From Spartobacteria bacterium (lineage in GTDB: Bacteria > Verrucomicrobiota > Verrucomicrobiia > Chthoniobacterales > UBA6821), in the NCBI GenBank assembly GCA_947466005.1, contig CANIBV010000070.1:1-8541 (forward strand): a DNA stretch of 8,541 bases. The letters are read 5' to 3'. This document shows, piece after piece, positions 1-6,244 of the stretch; positions within the stretch are counted from its first letter, which is position 1; each line of letters starts with the position of its first letter. The position numbers were made by a program, and so were the translations under genes. Under the pieces are notes generated by a model that had not been told where the DNA came from, did not search any database, and saw only the letters and a list, made by a program, of their open reading frames with translations.

Positions 1-1
1 T

Positions 2-907
2 ATACGTATCATCCGGGCCTCCGACGCCGCCATCGTAATGGAGGATGGGAAGACGATACGCATCGTCGGTATCAACGTCGACATCACCGAAGGGATGGAA
101 AGGGTGCAAGAGATCCGAAATCTAAATACTAGTCTCGCAAACCGCGCCGAGGAATTGGAGGCCTCCGTAAAGGAGCTCGATTCCTTTTCCTACTCGGTCT
201 CGCACGATCTGAGAGCCCCGTTGCGCGCCATCGACGGGTTTTCACGAATCGTCGAGGAGGACTACGCCCCCAAGCTCGATGACGAGGGAAGACGCCTGAT
301 CGGTGTGATCCGCGGCGAGGCTCAGCGGATGGGCCGCCTCATTGACGATCTCCTGACCTTCTCGCGTCTCGGCCGGCAGAAGGCCGAGCCGGTGATAATC
401 GACATGGGAACGATGGCCCAACAGGTTTTTCAGGAGCTGGCGGCTACGGAGCCAGGACGCACGATCCACCTGAACCTGCATCCGATCCCGCCAGCCCTCG
501 GCACGGAGGCGATGATCAAGCAGCTCTGGATCAATCTGATCGGGAACGCCGTGAAGTTCACCATGAAACGGGAGGTGGCCAAGATCGAAATCGGGGTCAT
601 GCCGGGAGAGCAAGGGGAGCATGGTGATGAGGGCGAGCAGATCTATTTCATCCGGGACAACGGCGCTGGCTTTGACATGCGCTATGTCGACAAGCTCTTC
701 GGTGTCTTTCAGAGGCTCCACAGCAAGGAGGAGTTCCCCGGAACCGGCGTGGGTCTGGCCCTTGTCCAGAGGATCATCAACCGTCACGGCGGACGGATCT
801 GGGCCAAGGGGGAAGTGGAGAAGGGGGCGACCTTTTTCTTCACCATCCCGGATGCCGGGAAACAAATAACGAACGTTAAAGAACCATCCACCAAACTAAC
901 ACCATGA
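2..907 (+). CDS. PAS-linked sensor histidine kinase, C-terminal part (5' end outside window)
   Basis: This is a sensor kinase that autophosphorylates on histidine and passes the phosphate to receiver domains. The frame is open to the window edge, and the residues before the first ATG (position 38) read as the end of a PAS/PAC domain (DGKTIRIVGINVDITE), so the true start lies upstream. A short coiled linker follows. Next comes the HisKA box SVSHDLRAPLRAIDGF, whose phospho-accepting His is encoded at 203-205. The ATPase domain shows, counted from the ATG at 38, the N box (INLIGNAVKFT, about 164-175), G1 (DNGAGF, 207-212) and G2 (GTGVGLA, 235-241). The HisKA box and the FQRLHSKEEFPGTG stretch resemble bacteriophytochrome (Cph1-type) kinases, which commonly pair with Rcp1-type regulators such as the next gene. 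No membrane segment is visible in this part, and the sensed signal is unknown. The stop overlaps the next start as ATGA. Confidence 0.93.
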   Translation: MRIIRASDAAIVMEDGKTIRIVGINVDITEGMERVQEIRNLNTSLANRAEELEASVKELDSFSYSVSHDLRAPLRAIDGFSRIVEEDYAPKLDDEGRRLIGVIRGEAQRMGRLIDDLLTFSRLGRQKAEPVIIDMGTMAQQVFQELAATEPGRTIHLNLHPIPPALGTEAMIKQLWINLIGNAVKFTMKREVAKIEIGVMPGEQGEHGDEGEQIYFIRDNGAGFDMRYVDKLFGVFQRLHSKEEFPGTGVGLALVQRIINRHGGRIWAKGEVEKGATFFFTIPDAGKQITNVKEPSTKLTP

Positions 908-1359
908 GCTGCCAATCCACCGATATCCTGATCGTCGAGGACAACCCGAACGATGCTCTCCTCACCATCCGCAGCCTCAAGGAGCACAATCTGGCCAACA
1001 ATATCGTCCATGTCAGCGATGGTCAGGAGGCCCTGGACTATCTCTTTGCCGAGGGGACCTACAGCGACCGAGATCCGCTGAATCTCCCCAAGGCCATCCT
1101 GCTTGATCTGAAACTTCCCAAACTGGACGGCCTCCAGGTCCTGGCCCGAATCCGGGGTGACGCACGGATGAAGTGCGTCCCTGTCGTGATCCTGACCTCT
1201 TCCCAAGAGGAGGCGGACTTGAGCAAGTCGTACAGACTCGGCGCCAACAGCTACATCGTGAAGCCGGTCGAGTTTGAGAATTTCGCAGCCGCTATCAAGC
1301 AACTCGGTCTCTACTGGCTCCTACTTAACAAGCTGCCCGTTAAAAACGCAAAACCATGA
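904..1359 (+). CDS. Rcp1-type single-domain response regulator
   Basis: This 151-residue protein is a stand-alone CheY-like receiver with no output domain. The acidic pocket (E12, D13), phospho-acceptor D68 (in LLDLKLPKLDG), switch T98 (VILTSS) and K120 (in IVKP) are all present. The loop between strand 2 and the phosphorylation site (YLFAEGTYSDRDPLNLPKAI) and the C-terminal FENFAAAIKQLGLYWLLLN segment are typical of the Rcp1 family that partners phytochrome-like kinases. It starts in a 4-base overlap with the kinase stop and ends in another with the next gene, so expression is probably translationally coupled. No clear Shine-Dalgarno sequence precedes the ATG. It probably acts by protein-protein contact or as a phosphate carrier or sink. 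That role is inferred from the lack of an output domain. Confidence 0.95.
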   Translation: MSCQSTDILIVEDNPNDALLTIRSLKEHNLANNIVHVSDGQEALDYLFAEGTYSDRDPLNLPKAILLDLKLPKLDGLQVLARIRGDARMKCVPVVILTSSQEEADLSKSYRLGANSYIVKPVEFENFAAAIKQLGLYWLLLNKLPVKNAKP

Positions 1360-3101
1360 ACCTCATGACAGGCAAAACCAGCAGGATCCTCCTGCTGGAG
1401 GATTCGGACTTCGATGCGGAACTGGTGATCAGGGAACTCCGGAAGGGGGGGCTCGACTTCGTCTGGCACCGGGTACAGACCCGGGAGGAGTATCGTCTGG
1501 CACTCAAGAGCTTCCTGCCCGACCTCATCCTGGTCGACTACAAGCTGCCCGATTTCGACGGTGGACAGGCCATCGTTATGGCCAAGGAGATCTGCCCGGA
1601 AGTTCCGGCGATCGTCGTGACGGGAGCGGTCGGTGAGGATACCGCCGTGGAGCTCTTCCAGAAAGGAGCCACCGACTTCGTGCTCAAGGACAGGTTATCG
1701 GGACGGTTGCTCGGTGCTGTCGAAAGGGCGATCACGGAGTCATCCAACCGCACGGCACGGCGTCAGGCCGAGGAGCAGCAGTCACAGCTCAATGCGGAAC
1801 TCCGCCGCCTAGCCACCCACGACCCACTGACCGGAGCGGCTTCACGAACACTTCTTCTGGAGAAGCTCGAGGAAGCTATCGCCGGGATCGATCCGCAAGC
1901 TCCCGAAACGGCCTTCTTCTCGATCGATCTCGATAACTTCAAGCAACTCAACACCACCTACGGGGCCCCCTTCGCAGACCAGATCCTGGTGGAGACCGCA
2001 CGGAGGCTGAACGCACTCTGCGGGCCGAAAGATCTGGTCGGCAATCTCGGGGCTGACAAGTTCTTCCTGCTCATCCGACGTGCCGGTCTGGAACAAGAGC
2101 TCTCTGACCTTCTGAAGGTCATCCAGAACTGCTTCGAGCGTCCCTTCCATCTCCGGAATCTCGAGATTACCGTCGAGGCCTCGATCGGTGGGGTGATCCT
2201 CAGAATCCCCAGGGAGACCACGGCTGATATCCTCGCCCAGTGCGATGAGGGCATGAGACAGGTCAAACTCGGGAAGCACGAAGGCATCTTCATGGTGGAT
2301 GACAGCATCATCACGAAGCTGAAACGACGGAGCCTGCTGGACAACGAGATCATTGAGGGAGTGAAATCCAAGCGTTTCTTTCTCCTCTTCCAGCCGATCG
2401 TCAGCCTGGATACAGGAAAGATCCACGGGGCCGAGGGGTTGCTGAGATTCCGTCAGAAGGACGGCTCGATCATGCCCGCAGGGGAATTCATGGAGGCTCT
2501 GATCAGGACGACCTCCCTCTCCCTGATCGATGAAGAGGTCATCTCCAGCTTCCTCGACTCCAGCAGGGGTCAGATTGAGCCCCTACTCCAGAAAAAGGAT
2601 TTCCGATTTTCGTTCAACATCTCACCCGGACTTCTGGCGAACGTGGGTTACGCGGAGAAGATCCTCTCCCAGATCTCGATGGGGGGAGCCAAACCGGACT
2701 CCTTCACCCTCGAGATCCTCGAGGAGGGTCTCATGCCGACGAATGGAACGGTGCGGGAAAACCTAGCGATCCTTCAACAAGCGGGCATCCATGTAGCCGT
2801 CGATGATTTCGGGATCGGCTACAGCAATCTGGTGAGACTCTCCCGACTCCCGATCAATGAGCTGAAAATCCCGAGGGAACTGATCGGCGGGATCAAGTCG
2901 GGTGACGCGAGGTTGAAGGCCGTGCTCGGAACCATCGTCGGCATCGCGAAGAACTTCGGTCTTCTGATCGTCGCCGAGGGGGTCGAGGAGCAGGTCGAGG
3001 CCGATCATCTCCGCAGCCTCGGTTGCCAATACGCTCAGGGCTATCTCTACGGAAAAGCGATGACCCTTGAAGAGCTGACGACGCTCATCGGGAGTCAATA
3101 A
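1356..3101 (+). CDS. Response regulator with degenerate GGDEF and EAL domains (c-di-GMP signalling)
   Basis: This 581-residue protein has a receiver (about 9-125), a charged, probably coiled linker (about 128-153), a GGDEF domain (about 153-315) and an EAL domain (about 325-578). The receiver has D16, D61, T89 and K111, so it should be phosphorylatable, probably by the upstream kinase. The GGDEF signature is GADKF (232-236), and no RxxD inhibitory site follows, so cyclase activity is unlikely. Base-contact residues N199 and D208 remain, so GTP binding is possible. The EAL domain keeps E360 (AEGLLRF), N421, E453, D483/D484 (DDFG), K504, E541 (AEGVE) and Q561 (QGYL). However, the Asp of the KID motif is replaced by P506 (KIP), and DDFGTGY reads DDFGIGY. 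It may be a weakened phosphodiesterase or a c-di-GMP receptor, as with FimX-like proteins. The start overlaps the previous stop as ATGA. A second in-frame ATG at 1365 is a possible alternative start. Confidence 0.95.
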   Translation: MNLMTGKTSRILLLEDSDFDAELVIRELRKGGLDFVWHRVQTREEYRLALKSFLPDLILVDYKLPDFDGGQAIVMAKEICPEVPAIVVTGAVGEDTAVELFQKGATDFVLKDRLSGRLLGAVERAITESSNRTARRQAEEQQSQLNAELRRLATHDPLTGAASRTLLLEKLEEAIAGIDPQAPETAFFSIDLDNFKQLNTTYGAPFADQILVETARRLNALCGPKDLVGNLGADKFFLLIRRAGLEQELSDLLKVIQNCFERPFHLRNLEITVEASIGGVILRIPRETTADILAQCDEGMRQVKLGKHEGIFMVDDSIITKLKRRSLLDNEIIEGVKSKRFFLLFQPIVSLDTGKIHGAEGLLRFRQKDGSIMPAGEFMEALIRTTSLSLIDEEVISSFLDSSRGQIEPLLQKKDFRFSFNISPGLLANVGYAEKILSQISMGGAKPDSFTLEILEEGLMPTNGTVRENLAILQQAGIHVAVDDFGIGYSNLVRLSRLPINELKIPRELIGGIKSGDARLKAVLGTIVGIAKNFGLLIVAEGVEEQVEADHLRSLGCQYAQGYLYGKAMTLEELTTLIGSQ

Positions 3102-3180
3102 GGCTAGAGCATCGTCTAGTCTATCTGTCGCTTGAGGGGAGACTGCATGATCAATGTGGAATTCAGGAAACTTAGGAATA

Positions 3181-3215
3181 ACTCCCGCAGCCGTAACGGA
3201 TGCGGGAGTCTTTCC
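3181..3215 (+). terminator. Probable rho-independent terminator of the signalling operon
   Basis: A perfect 9-base stem, ACTCCCGCA (3181-3189) and TGCGGGAGT (3201-3209), encloses an inner CCG/CGG stem around a TAA loop. The 3' side continues as CTTTCC, which is only modestly T-rich. It lies 80 bases after the stop of the receiver-GGDEF-EAL gene and before the next operon. Termination is the simplest reading. The weak T tract leaves room for partial read-through into the hydrolase operon. The rest of the 180-base gap (3102-3281) shows no promoter that can be called with confidence. Confidence 0.7.
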
Positions 3216-3265
3216 TGCCTCTCCTGCAGCTAAGCGTTTCTACCAATTGTAAGGAGATCCTGTCC

Positions 3266-3273
3266 GGAGGAAG
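3266..3273 (+). promoter_or_regulatory. Ribosome binding site of the alpha/beta hydrolase gene
   Basis: GGAGGAAG lies 8 bases before the ATG at 3282 and supports that start. It is one of only two good Shine-Dalgarno matches before genes here. The two internal starts of the signalling operon have none and seem to depend on overlap coupling. Confidence 0.75.
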
Positions 3274-3281
3274 ATTTCTTT

Positions 3282-4055
3282 ATGACAGAAATCAATCGCC
3301 ATGACCTCTTCGGAAAGGAGGAGTATAGCACCGAGGCTCATATTCCCATCTTGGACCATGACAACTACCTAGTAGCCGACTGGAAGATGCCTCCCAATGC
3401 TCGGGGTATCGTCCTCTTTGCGCACGGCAGCGGGAGCGGCAGGCATAGTCTGCGCAACAAGGCTGTCGCCAAGTATCTGGTAAGTCGCGGCATCGGGACC
3501 TTTCTGCTCGATCTCCTGACCATAGAGGAGGAGCGGGTCGATGAAATGACGCGTCATCTGCGCTTCGACATTCAACTGCTCGCCAAACGTCTCGTGATGG
3601 CCACGCACTGGATACGCACTCAACTCGTGTCGAGTGATCTGCCCCTCGGATACTTCGGGGCAAGCACCGGTGCGGCGGCCGCCCTCGTGGCCGCTGCAGA
3701 ACTGCAGGATGAGATAGCGGCTGTCGTCTCCCGGGGGGGGCGCCCCGATCTCGCCGGCAGCGCCCTCGCCGATGTCACCTCCCCTACCCTCCTGATCGTG
3801 GGAGGAAGGGACGCTGCGGTGGAGGTTTTGAATAAGCAGGCTTGGAAGAGACTCTGCTGCCGGAAGGAGATCATGATTATTCCTGGGGCCACTCACCTCT
3901 TCGAAGAGCCGGGAACGCTGGAACAAGTCTCGGTGTTGGCGGCGGAATGGTTCGATCACCATTTCTCCCCCTTAGGGATATCCGGCAAGCAACAACAGTT
4001 TCAGCCCAAAAGCTCGCGCGTTCGTCATCTTCGTGAGGGAGGTGTCCTGCGATGA
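3282..4055 (+). CDS. Dienelactone-hydrolase-like alpha/beta hydrolase
   Basis: This 257-residue protein is probably a cytoplasmic serine hydrolase of unknown substrate. The alpha/beta-hydrolase fold is recognisable from the HGSGSGR oxyanion-loop region (48-54), the nucleophile elbow GASTG (S128 at 126-130), the acid D177 in GGRD and the base H205 in GATHLFEEPG. No signal peptide or membrane segment is seen. The VVSRGGRPDLAG stretch is, as I recall, conserved in the subgroup annotated as dienelactone hydrolase that accompanies, or is fused to, phosphoribosyltransferases, which fits the next gene. Residues from about 229 form a basic, low-complexity tail that probably lies outside the fold, and its last codons overlap the next gene's ATG. 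An 8-G run (3733-3740) sits inside the RGGRP codons. True dienelactone hydrolase activity is unlikely to be its specific job. The family call is firm, the substrate is not. Confidence 0.9.
   Translation: MTEINRHDLFGKEEYSTEAHIPILDHDNYLVADWKMPPNARGIVLFAHGSGSGRHSLRNKAVAKYLVSRGIGTFLLDLLTIEEERVDEMTRHLRFDIQLLAKRLVMATHWIRTQLVSSDLPLGYFGASTGAAAALVAAAELQDEIAAVVSRGGRPDLAGSALADVTSPTLLIVGGRDAAVEVLNKQAWKRLCCRKEIMIIPGATHLFEEPGTLEQVSVLAAEWFDHHFSPLGISGKQQQFQPKSSRVRHLREGGVLR
4035..4042 (+). promoter_or_regulatory. Ribosome binding site of the phosphoribosyltransferase gene
   Basis: GAGGGAGG lies inside the last codons of the hydrolase gene, 9 bases before the ATG at 4052. It allows independent initiation in addition to coupling through the ATGA overlap. 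Confidence 0.65.
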
Positions 4056-4723
4056 AACGCTTCCATAACCGGGAGGAAGCGGGGCGATTGCTTGCACTGA
4101 GACTCAGTCACTACGGCAATCGGAGCGATGTGATCATCTTGGCGCTTCCAAGGGGAGGTGTTCCGGTGGGCTATGAGGTCTCCCACGCTCTCAACACACC
4201 GCTAGATGTCCTAGTGGTGCGTAAGTTGGGGGTGCCAGGGCACGAGGAGATGGCGATGGGAGCCATAGCCACGGGGGCAGTCCGGCTTCTTAACCTGCCG
4301 ATGATTTCCGCACTGCATATCACTCCCCACTCGGTAGTGGAGGTGGAACGTCGGGAACTGGCGGAACTCGAACGTCGGGAAAAGTTGTACCGTGGATCAC
4401 GTCCTCGACTCGAGACCTCAGGGAAGACGGTGATCCTGGTCGATGACGGCATCGCCACAGGATCCACGATGCAGGCGGCCATCGCCTCACTTCGCCAAAG
4501 ACAGGTCGAACGGATTGTCGTGGCCACTCCCGTGGCCCCACCCTCCGTCTTGGAGATCCTCCGTCAACTTGCGGACGAGGTAGTCTGCGAAATGACTCCC
4601 GAAGACTTTCGCGGAGTCGGTCAGTGGTATGACGATTTTTCCCAAACAAGCGATGAGGAGGTTCACTTCCTTCTGAATGCTTCGGCTCCTGAACCAACTC
4701 ATCCGCAGCTATTAACTTCGTAA
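4052..4723 (+). CDS. Phosphoribosyltransferase-family protein
   Basis: This 223-residue protein has a type I PRTase fold. The PRPP-binding motif is ILVDDGIATGST (about 128-139, with D131 and D132). Upstream motifs are ALPRGGVPVG (31-40) and VVRKLG (55-60), as in the subgroup annotated only as 'phosphoribosyltransferase'. The C-terminal stretch with GVGQWYDDFSQTSDEEV (188-204) is also characteristic of that subgroup. PRPP binding is expected, but the acceptor base or other substrate is unknown, and the sequence does not match a purine or pyrimidine salvage enzyme. It overlaps the hydrolase gene by ATGA and precedes the erythromycin-esterase-like gene by 12 bases. PRTase-esterase fusions are known, for example Rv2030c of Mycobacterium tuberculosis (from memory), which supports a joint role. 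The last dozen residues are probably a disordered tail. Confidence 0.92.
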   Translation: MKRFHNREEAGRLLALRLSHYGNRSDVIILALPRGGVPVGYEVSHALNTPLDVLVVRKLGVPGHEEMAMGAIATGAVRLLNLPMISALHITPHSVVEVERRELAELERREKLYRGSRPRLETSGKTVILVDDGIATGSTMQAAIASLRQRQVERIVVATPVAPPSVLEILRQLADEVVCEMTPEDFRGVGQWYDDFSQTSDEEVHFLLNASAPEPTHPQLLTS

Positions 4724-4735
4724 CCCCCGACCAGC

Positions 4736-6091
4736 ATGCAATCCACTGCACAACTCCTTCACGACTCCATCGTTCCACTCACCGGCGGTCCGGGTGACTT
4801 CGATCCCCTCATGGCCAAGGCCAGAGAGAAGAAGGTCGTTCTTTTGGGAGAGGCTTCCCATGGCACGCATGAGTTCTACCGGATCAGGGCGGAAATCACG
4901 AAGAGGCTCATCATGGAGCAGGGATTCAACGCGGTGGCTGTCGAGGCGGACTGGCCCGATGCCCACAGGATCAATCAGTATGTCAGGGGCCGTGGAAACG
5001 ACTGCGAGGCGGTGGATTCTCTGGGTGGCTTCAAGCGATTCCCCCAGTGGATGTGGAGGAATACCGATGTCCTCGACTTCGTTGGGTGGCTGAAGAACTG
5101 GAATGACTCCGTGACGGATCGGGAGCGCAAGGGGATGCTCTCGGGTATCTTTCAGGCGGGTTTCTACGGCCTCGATCTCTACAGTCTCAATGCATCGATG
5201 GTGGCAGTACTCGACTACCTGCGGACCTTGGATCCGATCGCCGCAGCTCGCGTGGCTGAACGTTACGGATGCTTCGATCATTACGGGAGCGACACGCAGC
5301 GCTACGGCCTCCTGACGGGTTCTGGGATGTCTGAGGACTGTAAGAGGGAAGTGCTGGGCGCGTTGCTTGAACTCCATGGAAAGAAAGCTGAACTCCTAAA
5401 GAGGGATGGAATGGTAGCCTCGGATGCGTTCTTCGACGCTGATCAGAATGCCCGCGTCGTAAAAGATGCCGAGGAGTATTACCGCACGATGTTCCATGGC
5501 AATGTCTCCTCCTGGAACCTCCGCGATCGTCACATGATGCAGACGCTCCTCCAACTGATGCTCCATCTCAAGCACACCCATCTCCATGCCAAGGTGGTCG
5601 TGTGGGCTCATAACTCGCATCTCGGCAATGCGGCGGCCACTACAATGGGCGAACGTGGTGAGTTCAATATCGGGCAGCTTGTCCGTGAGCACTTTGGAAA
5701 CGAGGCGCTCTCCATCGGCTTCACCACGCATCACGGGACGGTCACAGCCTCCTCTGACTGGGACGGCCCAGCGGAGCGCAAGAAGGTCCGTCCAGCGCTA
5801 CCCGAGAGCTATGAACTACTCTTCCACGAGACCGGTATTCCCAACTTCTGGCTCGACTGCCACGAGACACCCGAGATTGAAAAGATGCTCCGTAATCCCC
5901 GTTTGGAACGGGCTATCGGTGTCATCTACCGCCCTGATACGGAACGGCAGAGCCACTATTTCCAGTCATGCCTCCCTGATCAGTTCGACGGCATCATTCA
6001 CTACGACCGGAGCAGGGCGGTCGAACCCCTGGAAAAATCGATTCACTGGGTGCCGGGTGAAGTCGACGAAACCTACCCTAGCGGATTGTAG
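4736..6091 (+). CDS. Erythromycin-esterase-superfamily hydrolase
   Basis: This 451-residue protein belongs to the Ere/EreA-like/ChaN superfamily. Its signature residues are present: VVLLGEASHGTHEFY (34-48, with E39 and H42), R51, VAVEADWPD (67-75, with E70), WMWRN (105-109), WNLRDRHM (260-267) and AHNSHLGN (291-298, with H292 and H295). E39, H42, R51 and E70 have the same spacing as the conserved active-site residues I recall for Ere enzymes, so a hydrolytic centre is likely. It is cytoplasmic with no signal peptide. Most members linked to phosphoribosyltransferases are not proven macrolide esterases, so resistance should not be assumed. The ATG fits the family N-terminus but has no evident Shine-Dalgarno sequence, and translation may depend on the preceding gene 12 bases away. 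It is the last gene of its operon and faces a convergent operon. Confidence 0.93.
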   Translation: MQSTAQLLHDSIVPLTGGPGDFDPLMAKAREKKVVLLGEASHGTHEFYRIRAEITKRLIMEQGFNAVAVEADWPDAHRINQYVRGRGNDCEAVDSLGGFKRFPQWMWRNTDVLDFVGWLKNWNDSVTDRERKGMLSGIFQAGFYGLDLYSLNASMVAVLDYLRTLDPIAAARVAERYGCFDHYGSDTQRYGLLTGSGMSEDCKREVLGALLELHGKKAELLKRDGMVASDAFFDADQNARVVKDAEEYYRTMFHGNVSSWNLRDRHMMQTLLQLMLHLKHTHLHAKVVVWAHNSHLGNAAATTMGERGEFNIGQLVREHFGNEALSIGFTTHHGTVTASSDWDGPAERKKVRPALPESYELLFHETGIPNFWLDCHETPEIEKMLRNPRLERAIGVIYRPDTERQSHYFQSCLPDQFDGIIHYDRSRAVEPLEKSIHWVPGEVDETYPSGL

Positions 6092-6110
6092 AGAAAACGG
6101 GAGGAAGGTT

Positions 6111-6137
6111 CTCGCGCAGAGGCGCAGAGGCGCGGAG
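6111..6137 (+). repeat. Left arm of inverted intergenic repeat (three GCGCAGAG-type units)
   Basis: After a leading CTC, three 8-base units follow head to tail: GCGCAGAG (6114-6121), GCGCAGAG (6122-6129) and GCGCGGAG (6130-6137). The arm pairs with 6218-6244 at 22 of 27 positions. Similar CGCAGAG-rich intergenic repeats occur in many environmental bacterial genomes, as far as I recall. Copies elsewhere in this genome cannot be checked here. Confidence 0.8.
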
Positions 6138-6217
6138 AAAAGAATAATGAGAGGAGTTTTAGGGATCACATCCTTGTTGAATCCCTATCAGTAAGATTCA
6201 TTCTTCTTACTCCCCTC

Positions 6218-6244
6218 CTCTGCACCTTAGCGCCTCTGCGGGAG
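6218..6244 (-). repeat. Right arm of inverted intergenic repeat
   Basis: Read on the minus strand, this arm has three 8-base units, CCGCAGAG (6234-6241), GCGCTAAG (6226-6233) and GTGCAGAG (6218-6225), in the same order as the left arm. It ends exactly one base before the stop codon of the TerC-family gene (6245-6247). Confidence 0.8.

Noticed and set aside
242..865. Minus-strand open frame of 207 codons within the histidine kinase gene
   Set aside because: It is a shadow of the kinase, which has all the HisKA and ATPase motifs. The minus-strand product shows no family features.
3104..3119. Small inverted repeat CTAGA/TCTAG just after the receiver-GGDEF-EAL stop
   Set aside because: A 5-base AT-rich stem is too weak to call a terminator or operator when a strong 9-base hairpin lies downstream at 3181.
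3369..3962. Minus-strand open frame of 197 codons within the hydrolase gene
   Set aside because: The plus-strand hydrolase has a full catalytic triad and a good ribosome site. The opposite frame has no motif and no matching start signal.
4736..6091. Calling the esterase-like gene a macrolide resistance determinant
   Set aside because: It belongs to the broad superfamily and sits in a metabolic-looking operon with no resistance or mobile-element context, so a resistance role is not supported.
5586..6194. Plus-strand open frame overlapping the end of the esterase gene and running into the repeat
   Set aside because: It is out of frame with the conserved esterase. The product is Ser/Arg-rich as in random frames, and it ends in repeat DNA.
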